Shown here in pieces: positions 37,740-45,943 of a DNA stretch of 64,000 nt (position 1 is the stretch's first letter; the number at the start of each line of letters is the position of its first letter). The position numbers were made by a program, and so were the translations under genes. Location of the stretch: assembly GCA_036733345.1 (NCBI GenBank), contig DAINAR010000009.1, positions 23,116-87,115 on the forward strand. The letters are read 5' to 3'. This stretch comes from JAFGMQ01 sp036733345. GTDB taxonomy: Bacteria > Desulfobacterota > DSM-4660 > Desulfatiglandales > Desulfatiglandaceae. The notes beneath the pieces are model-generated. The model made no database searches, had not been told where the DNA came from, and saw only the letters and a program-made list of their open reading frames with translations.

Positions 37740-38000
37740 TAATCCTCCGGGACTTCGAAAAGGCTGTGAGCATCTTTATCCCATAAGGGCTATTTGTATA
37801 GCTATATCACGAAATGCCTGTTATCTGCCAATAATATTTACCTTTTTTTCTTAATACCATAGATGCATCAAAGAATCTCTTTGTTGATTCTTTTGTTTGC
37901 CTTCATTTTTATTTTGATATAAAAAAATGGTTATAAGGCATAATTAAGAAGTAATAATTTGACGCTGCCAAGATCCGGCTGAAGGAGGTTTGAGCTTTTA

Positions 38001-38744
38001 ATGCTCGAGCATACATTTATCCATATACAGGGAATAGGCCCTAAGATTGAACGCATGTTCTGGGAGAGAGGTATCAGGACCTGGCAGAATTTTTTCAACA
38101 AAAGAAAGACCGTTTTATCTCCCGGCCGTGATCAGTTCGTGAAAGAAGAGCTCGAGGCTTCTTTGAGGCACCTTAATGATATAAGTTTTTTCAGTAAACG
38201 TTTATCCACAGGAGAAATGTGGCGCATTTATGATACCTTCAAGAAAGATATTGTCTTTCTTGATATTGAGACAAGCGGTGGTTATCAGGGATATGATGAG
38301 ATCACAGTTATCGGTCTTTATGATGCATACAAAGTACACACATTTGTAAATGGTATAAACCTGGAAGAATTTGAGATAGCTATTGCCGACTATGACCTCA
38401 TGGTGACCTTCAATGGAAGTATGTTCGATATTCCATACATCCGCAGGGTCTTTCCCGGTATTTCACTGCCAGCGGCGCATATAGATCTGAGATTTTTATT
38501 AAAAAAACTGGGGTACTCAGGGGGTCTGAAAAAGATAGAAGAGGACTTCGGGCTTGACAGAGGCCCTGAAATTAAAGGCCTTAACGGATATGCGGCAGTA
38601 ATGATGTGGAATGCGTATCAATCAGGTGATCAAGATGCTTTAAAGAGATTGATTGAATACAATACCGCGGATATTGTAAATCTTGAACCGTTGATGGAAA
38701 AGGCCTATATGGAAATGAAGAAAAAACTGCTCTCCTCAGTCTAA
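38001..38744 (+). CDS. YprB-like ribonuclease H-fold exonuclease
   Basis: A 247-residue protein. A short N-terminal region resembles a helix-hairpin-helix motif (FIHIQGIGPKIERMFWERGI), followed by a DEDD-type RNase H fold with IVFLDIETSGG (Asp-Glu), VTFNGSMFDIPYIRR (second Asp), AAHIDLRFLL and RLIEYNTADIVNLEPL (last Asp). This matches the YprB_RNaseH_like family (PF13482), putative 3'-5' exonucleases. AGGAGG lies about twelve bases before the ATG. It stands alone, upstream of an intergenic repeat. Confidence 0.88.
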   Translation: MLEHTFIHIQGIGPKIERMFWERGIRTWQNFFNKRKTVLSPGRDQFVKEELEASLRHLNDISFFSKRLSTGEMWRIYDTFKKDIVFLDIETSGGYQGYDEITVIGLYDAYKVHTFVNGINLEEFEIAIADYDLMVTFNGSMFDIPYIRRVFPGISLPAAHIDLRFLLKKLGYSGGLKKIEEDFGLDRGPEIKGLNGYAAVMMWNAYQSGDQDALKRLIEYNTADIVNLEPLMEKAYMEMKKKLLSSV

Positions 38745-38807
38745 TAGAGCATATAAATAAAATCAGGAAATTTTTTGCGGCATGTGTTGATGAATTTGTA
38801 AAAAGTC

Positions 38808-39030
38808 GAAAAGTACCATTTTTCGTCATTCCGACGAAAGAGACTGTGTCGCAATTGGAGAAAATGCCAAAAAGGACGTCATGCCGGCGAAAGCTTAACC
38901 GCCTCTGGCGGCGCGGCAGCCAGAACATATTAAAAACACTGGATTCCGTGTTCCCGGATCGAAGTCCGGGACAGGCTACGCTCCGCTTGCACGGAATGAC
39001 GGAAGATGCTATTTCTGGACTTTTCGATAG
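38808..39030. repeat. Palindromic intergenic repeat (CATTCCG / CGGAATG type)
   Basis: AAAAGTACCATTTTTCGTCATTCCG at the left and CGGAATGACGGAAGATG...GGACTTTTCGAT at the right are imperfect inverted copies. Inside are GACGTCATGCCGGCGAAAGC, GGATTCCGTG and GCTCCGCTTGCACGGAATG modules. The last two are shared with the inside of the MITE-like element near 30.8 kb. No coding potential is seen. This is probably a dispersed non-autonomous repeat. Confidence 0.65.
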
Positions 39031-39067
39031 TTAATCAGACATTCAACATCAAATAAATTGATATTTT

Positions 39068-40027
39068 GTGATTCAGTTCATGCTTAAATTATATAAAAAA
39101 TGTAATCTCTGCCCTCGCCTGTGCGGTGCAGACCGGCTTGGTAAAGAAGACGACATTGGAAAGAAGGGCTTCTGTGGTGAAACACATAAATTAAGAGTTG
39201 CCTATGTGGGTCCTCATTTTGGCGAAGAGCCTCCCATTACCGGAAAAACGGGTTCAGGTACGGTTTTCTTTTCAGGATGCTCTCTCAGGTGTTCTTATTG
39301 CCAGAATTATCAGATTTCCCATGAAGGGCTTGGTAGTGAAATAAGTCCGGATGGTCTGTATCAGAAACTTGAGGATATTATACTCAGAGACAATGTCCAT
39401 AATATTAACTTTGTGACTCCGGATCATTATTTTCCTCATGTCTTCCTTATTGTCTCGATATTGCGGGCGAATGGTTTTGATCTTCCCGTAGTCTATAACC
39501 TTTCAGGCTACCAGGCAATTGAATCACTGCGAATTGCCGATGATTATTGTGACATATACCTGCCCGACTTCAAATATTCGGATTCATCCCTGGCAAGAGA
39601 CTTGTCAGGTTGTCCGGATTATCCAAAAACCGCCCTCGAAGCGATTGTAGAAATGGTCAGGCAGAAGGGGTTTCTGGATGCCTGTCTGACCGGGGCTGAT
39701 CTTGCTAAAAAAGGGGTCCTTGTAAGGCACCTGATCCTGCCCGGGAAGATTGAAAATTCAGTCAATGCCCTGACCAGCCTTTTCCTGGAATTTGGGCCGG
39801 AGCTGCCTGTGAGTCTTATGTCACAGTACTCTCCTGCAATTAAACAGAAAGATCAGGACTTGAATCGAGTTATCTCTGAAGAAGAATTCAACACGGTCTA
39901 TTTACATGCCATGGACCTTGGTTTTGAGAACCTTTTCGTGCAATTTCCTGATAATAGTTCTGCGTCAGGACAGAAAGCATGCTCCGGCTTTTTACCGGAT
40001 TTCAGCCAGGAGAGGCCGTTTGGATAA
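39068..40027 (+). CDS. Radical SAM protein, PflA-activase-like
   Basis: A 319-residue radical SAM protein. An N-terminal cysteine cluster, CNLCPRLCGADR (about 12-22) with GKKGFCGE, precedes FFSGCSLRCSYCQNYQISHEG, the CxxxCxxC iron-sulfur motif (Cys about 71, 75, 78). Then come NFVTPDHYFPHV, VVYNLSGYQAIESL and IYLPDFKYSD. This order matches the MJ0021/PF04055 group of pyruvate-formate-lyase-activase-like proteins that often accompany AMMECR1/MEMO in other genomes; those partners are not here. Start is GTG, with an ATG four codons on as an alternative. The target protein is unknown. Confidence 0.9.
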   Translation: MIQFMLKLYKKCNLCPRLCGADRLGKEDDIGKKGFCGETHKLRVAYVGPHFGEEPPITGKTGSGTVFFSGCSLRCSYCQNYQISHEGLGSEISPDGLYQKLEDIILRDNVHNINFVTPDHYFPHVFLIVSILRANGFDLPVVYNLSGYQAIESLRIADDYCDIYLPDFKYSDSSLARDLSGCPDYPKTALEAIVEMVRQKGFLDACLTGADLAKKGVLVRHLILPGKIENSVNALTSLFLEFGPELPVSLMSQYSPAIKQKDQDLNRVISEEEFNTVYLHAMDLGFENLFVQFPDNSSASGQKACSGFLPDFSQERPFG

Positions 40028-40183
40028 AAATTTTCTGTTCTCTCAGTTTCAGTATGAATAGCTGATCCCTTCTTTGTCATGTTTTGATTGACCGGGATTT
40101 TTGAATCTGATACAGAAAACAATCAATAATAAGTAAATAATTAATTCAAATGATCACAAATAAAAAGTATGGAGGACTGAATA

Positions 40184-41140
40184 ATGAATGATGTTGAAGT
40201 CTATGTTACTTACAAGCGCGACGGAAAAGTCGGCCGGGTAACAATCTCTCGGCCCAAGGCCCTTAACGCACTTAATGATATTGTTGTAAAACAGCTTGAC
40301 AAGGCCTTTCAGGAAGCCGAATCAGATCCTGAGACTAACGCAATTGTCCTTGAAGCAACTGGTGGGAAGGCCTTTGTGGCCGGTGCCGATATCGGGTTTT
40401 TTATTAACTGCATAAAAGAAGACCGCCTGGATGATAACCTTGCCTTTACCTCATACGGCCAGGAAGTCCTTAACAGGATCGACAACAGCAAGAAGCTGGT
40501 TGTAGCCAAGATGGAAGGGATGGCGCTTGGCGGAGGCCTGGAGCTTGCACTTTCAACTGATGTTATGGTTTCAACACCCAAACCTATTATGGGATTCCCT
40601 GAGACAAGCATAGGCATCTATCCCGGTCTGGGCGGAACGCAGAGAAGCAGCCGGGCAGTCGGTAAGGAACTGGCCAAATACCTCCTTTTTACATGCAGGC
40701 TGGTTTCCGCAGAAGAGGCCTTTGCCATAGGGCTGGTAGACTATGTGTTTGCGCCTGAAGAGATTGAAGAGAAGATGATGAGCATGATCTCTGAGGGAAA
40801 GCTTGTCCCGAACAAGGGAAGAAAAACAGAAGAATTGCCTGAAGAATGGCGCAAGATGAAGGAATTATTTGTCGATACGAATATTGATGGTCTGCTGAGC
40901 GGCAAATTTATGGAAAATGAAGATCCTCTTATTGCCAAAACAGCAAAGATTATATCACGGAATGCACCCATTGCCCTTAAGCTTGCAAATGAGATTGTGG
41001 ATAAAGGGTTTGATATGCCTGTATCAGAGGCAGTAAAGCAGGAGCTTGTACACTTGAAAGAAATATTTGCAACTGCTGATGCACTGACAGGGCTGAGCAG
41101 TGTTGGCGGCAAGGAAAAGCCGGTATATGTAGGAAAATAA
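40184..41140 (+). CDS. Enoyl-CoA hydratase/isomerase family protein
   Basis: A 318-residue crotonase-fold protein. It has GRVTISRPKALNALND, AFVAGADIGFF (CoA-binding and oxyanion-hole region), KMEGMALGGGLELALSTDVMVS with one catalytic-Glu position, and MGFPETSIGIYPGLGGTQR with the second. The C-terminal extension of about 50 residues is longer than in simple hydratases, and lacks a dehydrogenase domain. It probably serves fatty-acid or aromatic-acid degradation. GGAGG lies ten bases before the ATG, and a strong terminator follows. It is the last core gene before the accessory island. Confidence 0.93.
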   Translation: MNDVEVYVTYKRDGKVGRVTISRPKALNALNDIVVKQLDKAFQEAESDPETNAIVLEATGGKAFVAGADIGFFINCIKEDRLDDNLAFTSYGQEVLNRIDNSKKLVVAKMEGMALGGGLELALSTDVMVSTPKPIMGFPETSIGIYPGLGGTQRSSRAVGKELAKYLLFTCRLVSAEEAFAIGLVDYVFAPEEIEEKMMSMISEGKLVPNKGRKTEELPEEWRKMKELFVDTNIDGLLSGKFMENEDPLIAKTAKIISRNAPIALKLANEIVDKGFDMPVSEAVKQELVHLKEIFATADALTGLSSVGGKEKPVYVGK

Positions 41141-41167
41141 AAAATCTTACTGTCTTAGTAGAATATA

Positions 41168-41205
41168 AAGCACTCGGGGATTTTTCCTCTGAGTGCTTTT
41201 TTTTT
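41168..41205 (+). terminator. Intrinsic terminator after the enoyl-CoA hydratase gene
   Basis: AAGCACTC ... GAGTGCTT forms an eight-base stem, extended by GGGA/TCCT through a bulge, around a T-rich loop, followed by nine T residues. It ends 65 bases after the stop codon and touches the end of the recombinase remnant on the other strand. Confidence 0.9.
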
Positions 41206-41552
41206 CAGCACATTAACTCCATTTTTTTCCTTGATATTGCCTCTTTATTTGTTTTAAATACATCAATCTTTTCATTTTCGGTTGAATAATATCCATATAA
41301 TAATGATATTGCATTAACTGCCTGTTTTTGTTGTTGATTTGTTTGTTTATTCTCTTTTAGTTTATCAATAAATGGTGTGAGAATTTCCCTGTCTGAGTAT
41401 CTGAAATCATATTTCCGGCAAAAATCCAGGTAATATCTCACTCATTTCTTATAATAGCCATGGTACTTTTGGGGGATGTCTTTTTGAACAAGCAGAGAAT
41501 TGTAAAAATAATTCAGTTCTTGAGGAATAGGTTTTATATCAAATACAGTTTT
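41205..41552 (-). pseudogene. Tyrosine-recombinase (integron-integrase-like) N-terminal fragment with a nonsense mutation
   Basis: Read on the minus strand in one frame, 36 codons (KTVFDIKPIPQELNYFYNSL...) lead to YYKK, then TGA at 41,444-41,442, then 78 codons starting VRYYLDFCRKYDF and running through LTPFIDKL, QQQKQAVNAISLLYGYY. The pattern ...YYKKWxRYYLDFC... with ...FIDKLxxKxQ...QQKQAxxAISLYY is that of the SAM-like core-binding domain in integron-type and related tyrosine recombinases. The TGA stands where Trp is normal. The catalytic domain (Arg, His, Tyr) is missing. It marks one edge of the accessory island. Confidence 0.7.
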
Positions 41553-41860
41553 CTAGAAGCTATTATATAGATAAAAAACAGCTATAAGATTGATATTTTT
41601 TGTCAATCATTTTATTAATTTGATGGTTAAATAGAAACTATGGAATCACTAGTTGTCGAGGATGTCATCCACTGGCTGCTCGGCGAGCAGCAGCGATTGG
41701 TGGGCCATCATTCGGTTGTAGGAATGTCCACGAAGTCAGAATGAAGAGGGGGTACCCGTATGGCCAGGGCTAAGGGCATTTAGCGATCATGGATTCATCG
41801 CAGGATTCTTCGACGCATTGCCGCCAGCCCCTCCATGGCAACAGCCTAGTTTCTTTTTCT
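41553..41860. other. Gene-free junction between recombinase remnant and island
   Basis: An AT-rich half (to about 41,640) is followed by a GC-richer half with no homologous-looking protein. A 33-codon frame from the ATG at 41,640 has no ribosome-binding site. The abrupt composition change suggests a recombination junction. Confidence 0.4.
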
Positions 41861-43789
41861 TCAAGAAACTTCCAGCAGTGGAAATTGAGTCAGATGATCA
41901 ATAAGAACCCCTCGCATATCATTCGTTAACTGCTCTTTAACCATATGGTAGAAAGGTGAATAAGGGACCAGCAGTTTCTGGCACAGCGATAATTCGTGAG
42001 CAAGAAATGTAACAGCATAATAAACCCTGTGAACGTCTTGACTTTGAAGCAGAAAGACGATCATTGGATGATCGCGCCTGATCCCCAGGGTTAGATCTAC
42101 GGGTTTAACAACACGGTTTACCTCCAATTTTTCTTTTCTGTCAGTTAGGTTTGATACATTATTCAATGCTTTCCCCGATCTATCAAAAAGCCCTGCAGAG
42201 ATGATCCTGTTTTCCTGATCCATCTCAAAAAAGACCGGCCTGACTCTCCTGACAGGAAGCAGGATACTTTTCGAGATCACCTCCCTCAAAGCTTTGTTGT
42301 GAAACAAGGACTTCATCTCATTAATGAATGTTTTCTCCTGCCGGGTCAGCTGGCGTTCACCAATAAATTTGCAACCAGGGGATAGTGCTGCTTTATCTAC
42401 AATACCTCGTTCAACCAGATCATTAATTTTTTCAGTATCTTCACTGATCGTATCCAGATTCACAATGTCCCCAAAAATTTCCTTGAACAGCTCATCATAG
42501 AATTTAGGGGCACCATTATTCATAGATACCTTTTTTGGAATAACAATAAAATCATGTCTGAATTCACCTCCCACCCACCTAAGATTTGTTTGGTTAGGGG
42601 AAAAAAAGAGCGGTTTGTCGAGGCTCTTTTTTTTATATAGCTCCAGGAGCGAGAACATGGCCCTATGTCCGACCAGTCTGTACACTTTCGCCTCAGTCAG
42701 TTTTTTCAGTACCATATCTTCCCGGGTTTTCGGGGATGTTGGGCTATCGATTTTATTTTCGAGGTAGGATTTTAATTTTTTCCTCAATGTATAATGATTC
42801 GCGAGTATGATTTCCGGGTCTGTGTTGGAATCCAGCTGACGATCCAGGTAAAACAGCAAATGCGTGGAAAGGGTTTTAACCATGCTAAGATAGGAAAGGC
42901 CCAGAAAAAAGGAATCACGGCTGATTGTCAGGATTAAGTCGTTGCAGTTAATGGTGGCCTTCAAATTTGGTATCACAGGAAGTTCACCCTGATGATAATC
43001 CTGGAGGTCCCATTGAGAATCATGTCCTCCGGTAGCTAACGAACCTAGAGTCAAATCTACTATATGTTCATATTTGCAGAGTACCGTTAGACAGTCGAAG
43101 TAAGTATCGGGCATCAATATGCCATGGCAGGGGCCTTCCTTAAATATGTACGCTCCTGACTCCCTGGCAGTTGACCAGATTGAAAGTGATTTATTACCGT
43201 TGATGCTCACATTGCAAGGATAATATTGAAGGACTTTTTTGGCGTATCTCAGACATGCTGAAATAGAAGCTTCTTTATTGAAACGCACTTCAATTCGCGT
43301 ACTATAGTGTGTATTGACTTCAAAAATCTCGGTTGAAATAATAGGGCGTTTCTCAGGATCTTCAACATTAAAAAGCAACTCAACGGTACGATCTTCGCAA
43401 AGAGTAGTCACCTTCACACTTTCTGTGCCCAGCTTTGGGTTGAAGATCGAGAAAAAGCCTACTCCAAACTGGCCGATTTTTTCGCTCTCCTCCTGCTTGT
43501 CTGTTCCGCCGAGCATGCAGATAAGCTTTATCCGTTCCCGACTAAGACCTTCTCCATAATCTGTGATTGAAATGGTTTTATCTTTGGTTGCAATATCCCC
43601 CCGACGATTTTCCCAAGCGGTCTGGGGTGGATAACTGTCTAACAAATTCTGGATCAGTTCGCCGAAAGCCCGTCCCGGATTACCTCCAAATTGTCTGCTG
43701 ATGAGTTTTCGCCATCCCTCATCGATATCGATGGCCATTCCTTCCGGAAAAATCAAATTTTCAGTTTCATTGTTTACTAATTTATTCAT
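41861..43789 (-). CDS. Hsp90-like GHKL ATPase protein (second gene of pair)
   Basis: A 642-residue protein with an N-terminal GHKL ATPase domain. It has the N-box FGELIQNLLDSYPP near residue 45, ITDYGEGLS near 78 (G1), and IGQFGVGFFSIFN near 107 (G2, close to the HtpG sequence GQFGVGFYS). A long middle and C-terminal part has no recognised domain. The start at 43,789 has GAGGAG about eight bases before it; a longer frame upstream overlaps the previous gene. It follows the first ATPase gene by 25 bases and so is in the same sigma-54-type operon. Related GHKL proteins (MORC, MutL, Hsp90) close like clamps on DNA or client proteins; the partner here is unknown. No HtpG C-terminal signature is seen. 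Confidence 0.82.
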   Translation of the reverse strand: MNKLVNNETENLIFPEGMAIDIDEGWRKLISRQFGGNPGRAFGELIQNLLDSYPPQTAWENRRGDIATKDKTISITDYGEGLSRERIKLICMLGGTDKQEESEKIGQFGVGFFSIFNPKLGTESVKVTTLCEDRTVELLFNVEDPEKRPIISTEIFEVNTHYSTRIEVRFNKEASISACLRYAKKVLQYYPCNVSINGNKSLSIWSTARESGAYIFKEGPCHGILMPDTYFDCLTVLCKYEHIVDLTLGSLATGGHDSQWDLQDYHQGELPVIPNLKATINCNDLILTISRDSFFLGLSYLSMVKTLSTHLLFYLDRQLDSNTDPEIILANHYTLRKKLKSYLENKIDSPTSPKTREDMVLKKLTEAKVYRLVGHRAMFSLLELYKKKSLDKPLFFSPNQTNLRWVGGEFRHDFIVIPKKVSMNNGAPKFYDELFKEIFGDIVNLDTISEDTEKINDLVERGIVDKAALSPGCKFIGERQLTRQEKTFINEMKSLFHNKALREVISKSILLPVRRVRPVFFEMDQENRIISAGLFDRSGKALNNVSNLTDRKEKLEVNRVVKPVDLTLGIRRDHPMIVFLLQSQDVHRVYYAVTFLAHELSLCQKLLVPYSPFYHMVKEQLTNDMRGVLIDHLTQFPLLEVS

Positions 43790-43814
43790 CTTTTCTCTCC
43801 TCAATATGTTGGAC

Positions 43815-45731
43815 TTAATTAAGCCACCCCCTTTGATCATCTCTTTCTCTTAGGAATTCCTGCCACTGCCTGTTTTCTATCAGGTTCTCCTGATGAGTAT
43901 GAGGTAGTGAAAGCGGGGTTTTCATGCCACATTTGCTGATTGCATCCATCAGGATAAGGTCTTCACGATTTTCCGGTGAGAGGTGTGGCAGGATCTTTTT
44001 GTTCTTGGTAATGCAAATCGCCAGGGCCCAATGGCCGGCTAAAGCGGGAGCCTTCTCAGAGAGCTTTGCCAGTTTTTTGACCAGAGGATGATACAGATTC
44101 AGGACGACATTATCATTTCTGAAGAGAAATAAACGTGATGAGCAGGGAGTTTTACCGTCTCTTTTGACCAGATACCCTAACCGCCATTTGATAACGGCAA
44201 GATCATTTTCAGCCTGATTCATTTCATCGTGTATCCCCCTTAGTCTCTCCAGTTCCTCGAAGCTGATATCAAATGAAAGTGGATCCCATTGAACGTTATC
44301 TTCTTGTTTTTCATCCCAGTTTTCATGAAGAACTTCTGGGTGGAAACCGAGGAAGCCTTCAAAGTTTCGTTCCACTGATCCAAGTTCCGGCCTTGCACCT
44401 GCTGGCGCTTCAAAGAAAAAGTCCTCAGAATCCAGACAGACAAGTTTATCCTTGAATTGTTCTTTCAGGAAATCGAGAGCTCCTTGAGGCTGCTTAAGGG
44501 AGAGAACCGGGGAGTCGAATACTGAATAATCTACCCCGATATCATCCTCGCTCTCCAGGTAAGCAATGCCAACCTTTCCAACTATTCTCCTTAGCTCTGA
44601 AAGGGACATTCTCGGACCATTTTGGACCGCAAATACCGGCACACTGCACCAGGGCTTCTCATCACTGCTATCAAGGTTCATCATTACACACGCTATGTCC
44701 TGGACAACCACGGAAGATAACCCATACTGAGACATGTGCCCTTTTTCATATATAGAAAAGAGCTCTTTCAGGTACTGCGGAAGGATGTTTTCTCTGATTT
44801 GAAGGGAGAGGGGATGCAGAACCTCCTCGTTGCTCAAGCAGTGGCGACCAAACGGCAACTCAAATTCCGGACTGTCGACCCTTAAAGACAGGTATGGGAT
44901 TTTAGGTTTTTGGGTTTCTCCGTGGAATACCAGATTGTAAGCGTCTGAGACCAGAACTCGGTTCTGATAGATTTCATGAACAGGGTGCCCTAATCCGATG
45001 GAAAGCGTATATTTCATGTCGCTCAATTTAAATGAAAAAACCCTTCCAAGAGTTTCAAACGAAAAATCAGGATTTCCATTTGACGCATAAATTGGCCTGG
45101 CCGCATAAGGAGATTTTGGATCCTCTACATCAAGTTCGAACACGATGACTTTTATGGGTAAGTAATGGATATACCGGTCAAGAATGTCTGCAAGATTTCC
45201 CAGGACCTTCCTCAGAGGGCCAAGGCCTTTGAATCCTATTTCAAATCTTGTCCCCCGGAGAGGGGGAGGATTAACTGGTAGGATGGAGATCGGGGCCTGA
45301 TCGAGCAAACTCCCTGTTTCCATTTTCCATGCCTCATTTCCGGTAGATGTCAATATGCTAAAACTGCATTGTCCAGGAACAGCCGAAACGCTGAGCTTGC
45401 CGATTCCGTGGCGGCCAATGGGCTTTCTGTTATTTGTGCACGACTTTGACGAACGGTAGAGAGTCATAAAGTCCGCCACCCTCTGCCGACCCATGCCGAC
45501 ACCGTCGTCATCAACTGCAATTATGATCCTTCCTTTTTCTTCCCATCCTGAAATCCAGCAATGACGGGCATGGGCATCATATGCATTCACGACGTATTCC
45601 CTTATCCATTCATTTGGATCTGCAAACTGGGAGCACATGTCCTCTTTCAAACGTGCAACGTCAACGGTGATTCCCTGTTTGGCGATTTGCTCAAGATCTT
45701 CTTTGAGATTCTGGTGATTAATACTCTGCAT
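43815..45731 (-). CDS. Hsp90/MutL-like GHKL ATPase protein (first gene of pair)
   Basis: A 638-residue protein whose N-terminal domain shows the N-box WIREYVVNAYDAHAR near residue 45, AVDDDGVGMG near 72, and PIGRHGIGKLSVSAVPG near 104, the three GHKL ATP-binding motifs. About residues 170-300 look like a MutL/Hsp90-type middle domain, and the rest is unassigned. The ATG at 45,731 has GGAGG five bases upstream; a TTG four codons earlier is less likely. A near-consensus sigma-54 promoter lies about 40-55 bases upstream, so the gene leads an operon with the next ATPase gene and is probably switched on by the divergent activator. It differs from the second ATPase beyond the nucleotide site, so they may form a heterodimer (inference). 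Confidence 0.83.
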   Translation of the reverse strand: MQSINHQNLKEDLEQIAKQGITVDVARLKEDMCSQFADPNEWIREYVVNAYDAHARHCWISGWEEKGRIIIAVDDDGVGMGRQRVADFMTLYRSSKSCTNNRKPIGRHGIGKLSVSAVPGQCSFSILTSTGNEAWKMETGSLLDQAPISILPVNPPPLRGTRFEIGFKGLGPLRKVLGNLADILDRYIHYLPIKVIVFELDVEDPKSPYAARPIYASNGNPDFSFETLGRVFSFKLSDMKYTLSIGLGHPVHEIYQNRVLVSDAYNLVFHGETQKPKIPYLSLRVDSPEFELPFGRHCLSNEEVLHPLSLQIRENILPQYLKELFSIYEKGHMSQYGLSSVVVQDIACVMMNLDSSDEKPWCSVPVFAVQNGPRMSLSELRRIVGKVGIAYLESEDDIGVDYSVFDSPVLSLKQPQGALDFLKEQFKDKLVCLDSEDFFFEAPAGARPELGSVERNFEGFLGFHPEVLHENWDEKQEDNVQWDPLSFDISFEELERLRGIHDEMNQAENDLAVIKWRLGYLVKRDGKTPCSSRLFLFRNDNVVLNLYHPLVKKLAKLSEKAPALAGHWALAICITKNKKILPHLSPENREDLILMDAISKCGMKTPLSLPHTHQENLIENRQWQEFLRERDDQRGWLN

Positions 45732-45769
45732 TTTTTCCTCCAATAATTTAAAATTGCTGAAATGTTAAA

Positions 45770-45787
45770 AAGCAAAATGCAAGCCAA
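45770..45787 (-). promoter_or_regulatory. Sigma-54 (-24/-12) promoter of the GHKL ATPase operon
   Basis: On the minus strand the sequence is TTGGCTTGCATTTTGCTT. Against the consensus TGGCACG-N4-TTGCW it matches TGGC, G, TTGC and W, ten of twelve fixed positions, with exactly ten bases between the GG and GC pairs. Transcription would start near 45,760, leaving a leader of about 30 bases that contains the GGAGG site. The divergent neighbour encodes a sigma-54 activator with the GAFTGA loop. Confidence 0.82.
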
Positions 45788-45794
45788 TAAACTC

Positions 45795-45807
45795 AATCAA
45801 ATATTTT
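45795..45807 (+). promoter_or_regulatory. Possible IHF-binding site
   Basis: AATCAAATATTTT matches twelve of thirteen positions of WATCAANNNNTTR. It lies just upstream of the -24 element of the ATPase operon, where a bend would bring the activator to the polymerase. The surroundings are AT-rich, so chance is a real alternative. Confidence 0.35.
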
Positions 45808-45943
45808 GGTTATAATATTAAGAAGTTATATGCGTTTGAAAAAAACAGTTGAGTTCCTAAGGTTGAACTGCCAATATTATATGTTGAGATTCCAGAGCTT
45901 TTTTAATAATCTTCATAAATCAACTTTTGCGAGAAGATTGCTA

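Noticed and set aside
41442..41444. Selenocysteine reading of the TGA in the recombinase remnant
   Set aside because: The position is normally Trp, and the protein lacks its catalytic domain, so a nonsense mutation is simpler.
41640..41741. 33-codon frame beginning MESLVVEDVIHWLLGEQ
   Set aside because: No ribosome-binding site and no recognisable family; the composition suggests a junction fragment.
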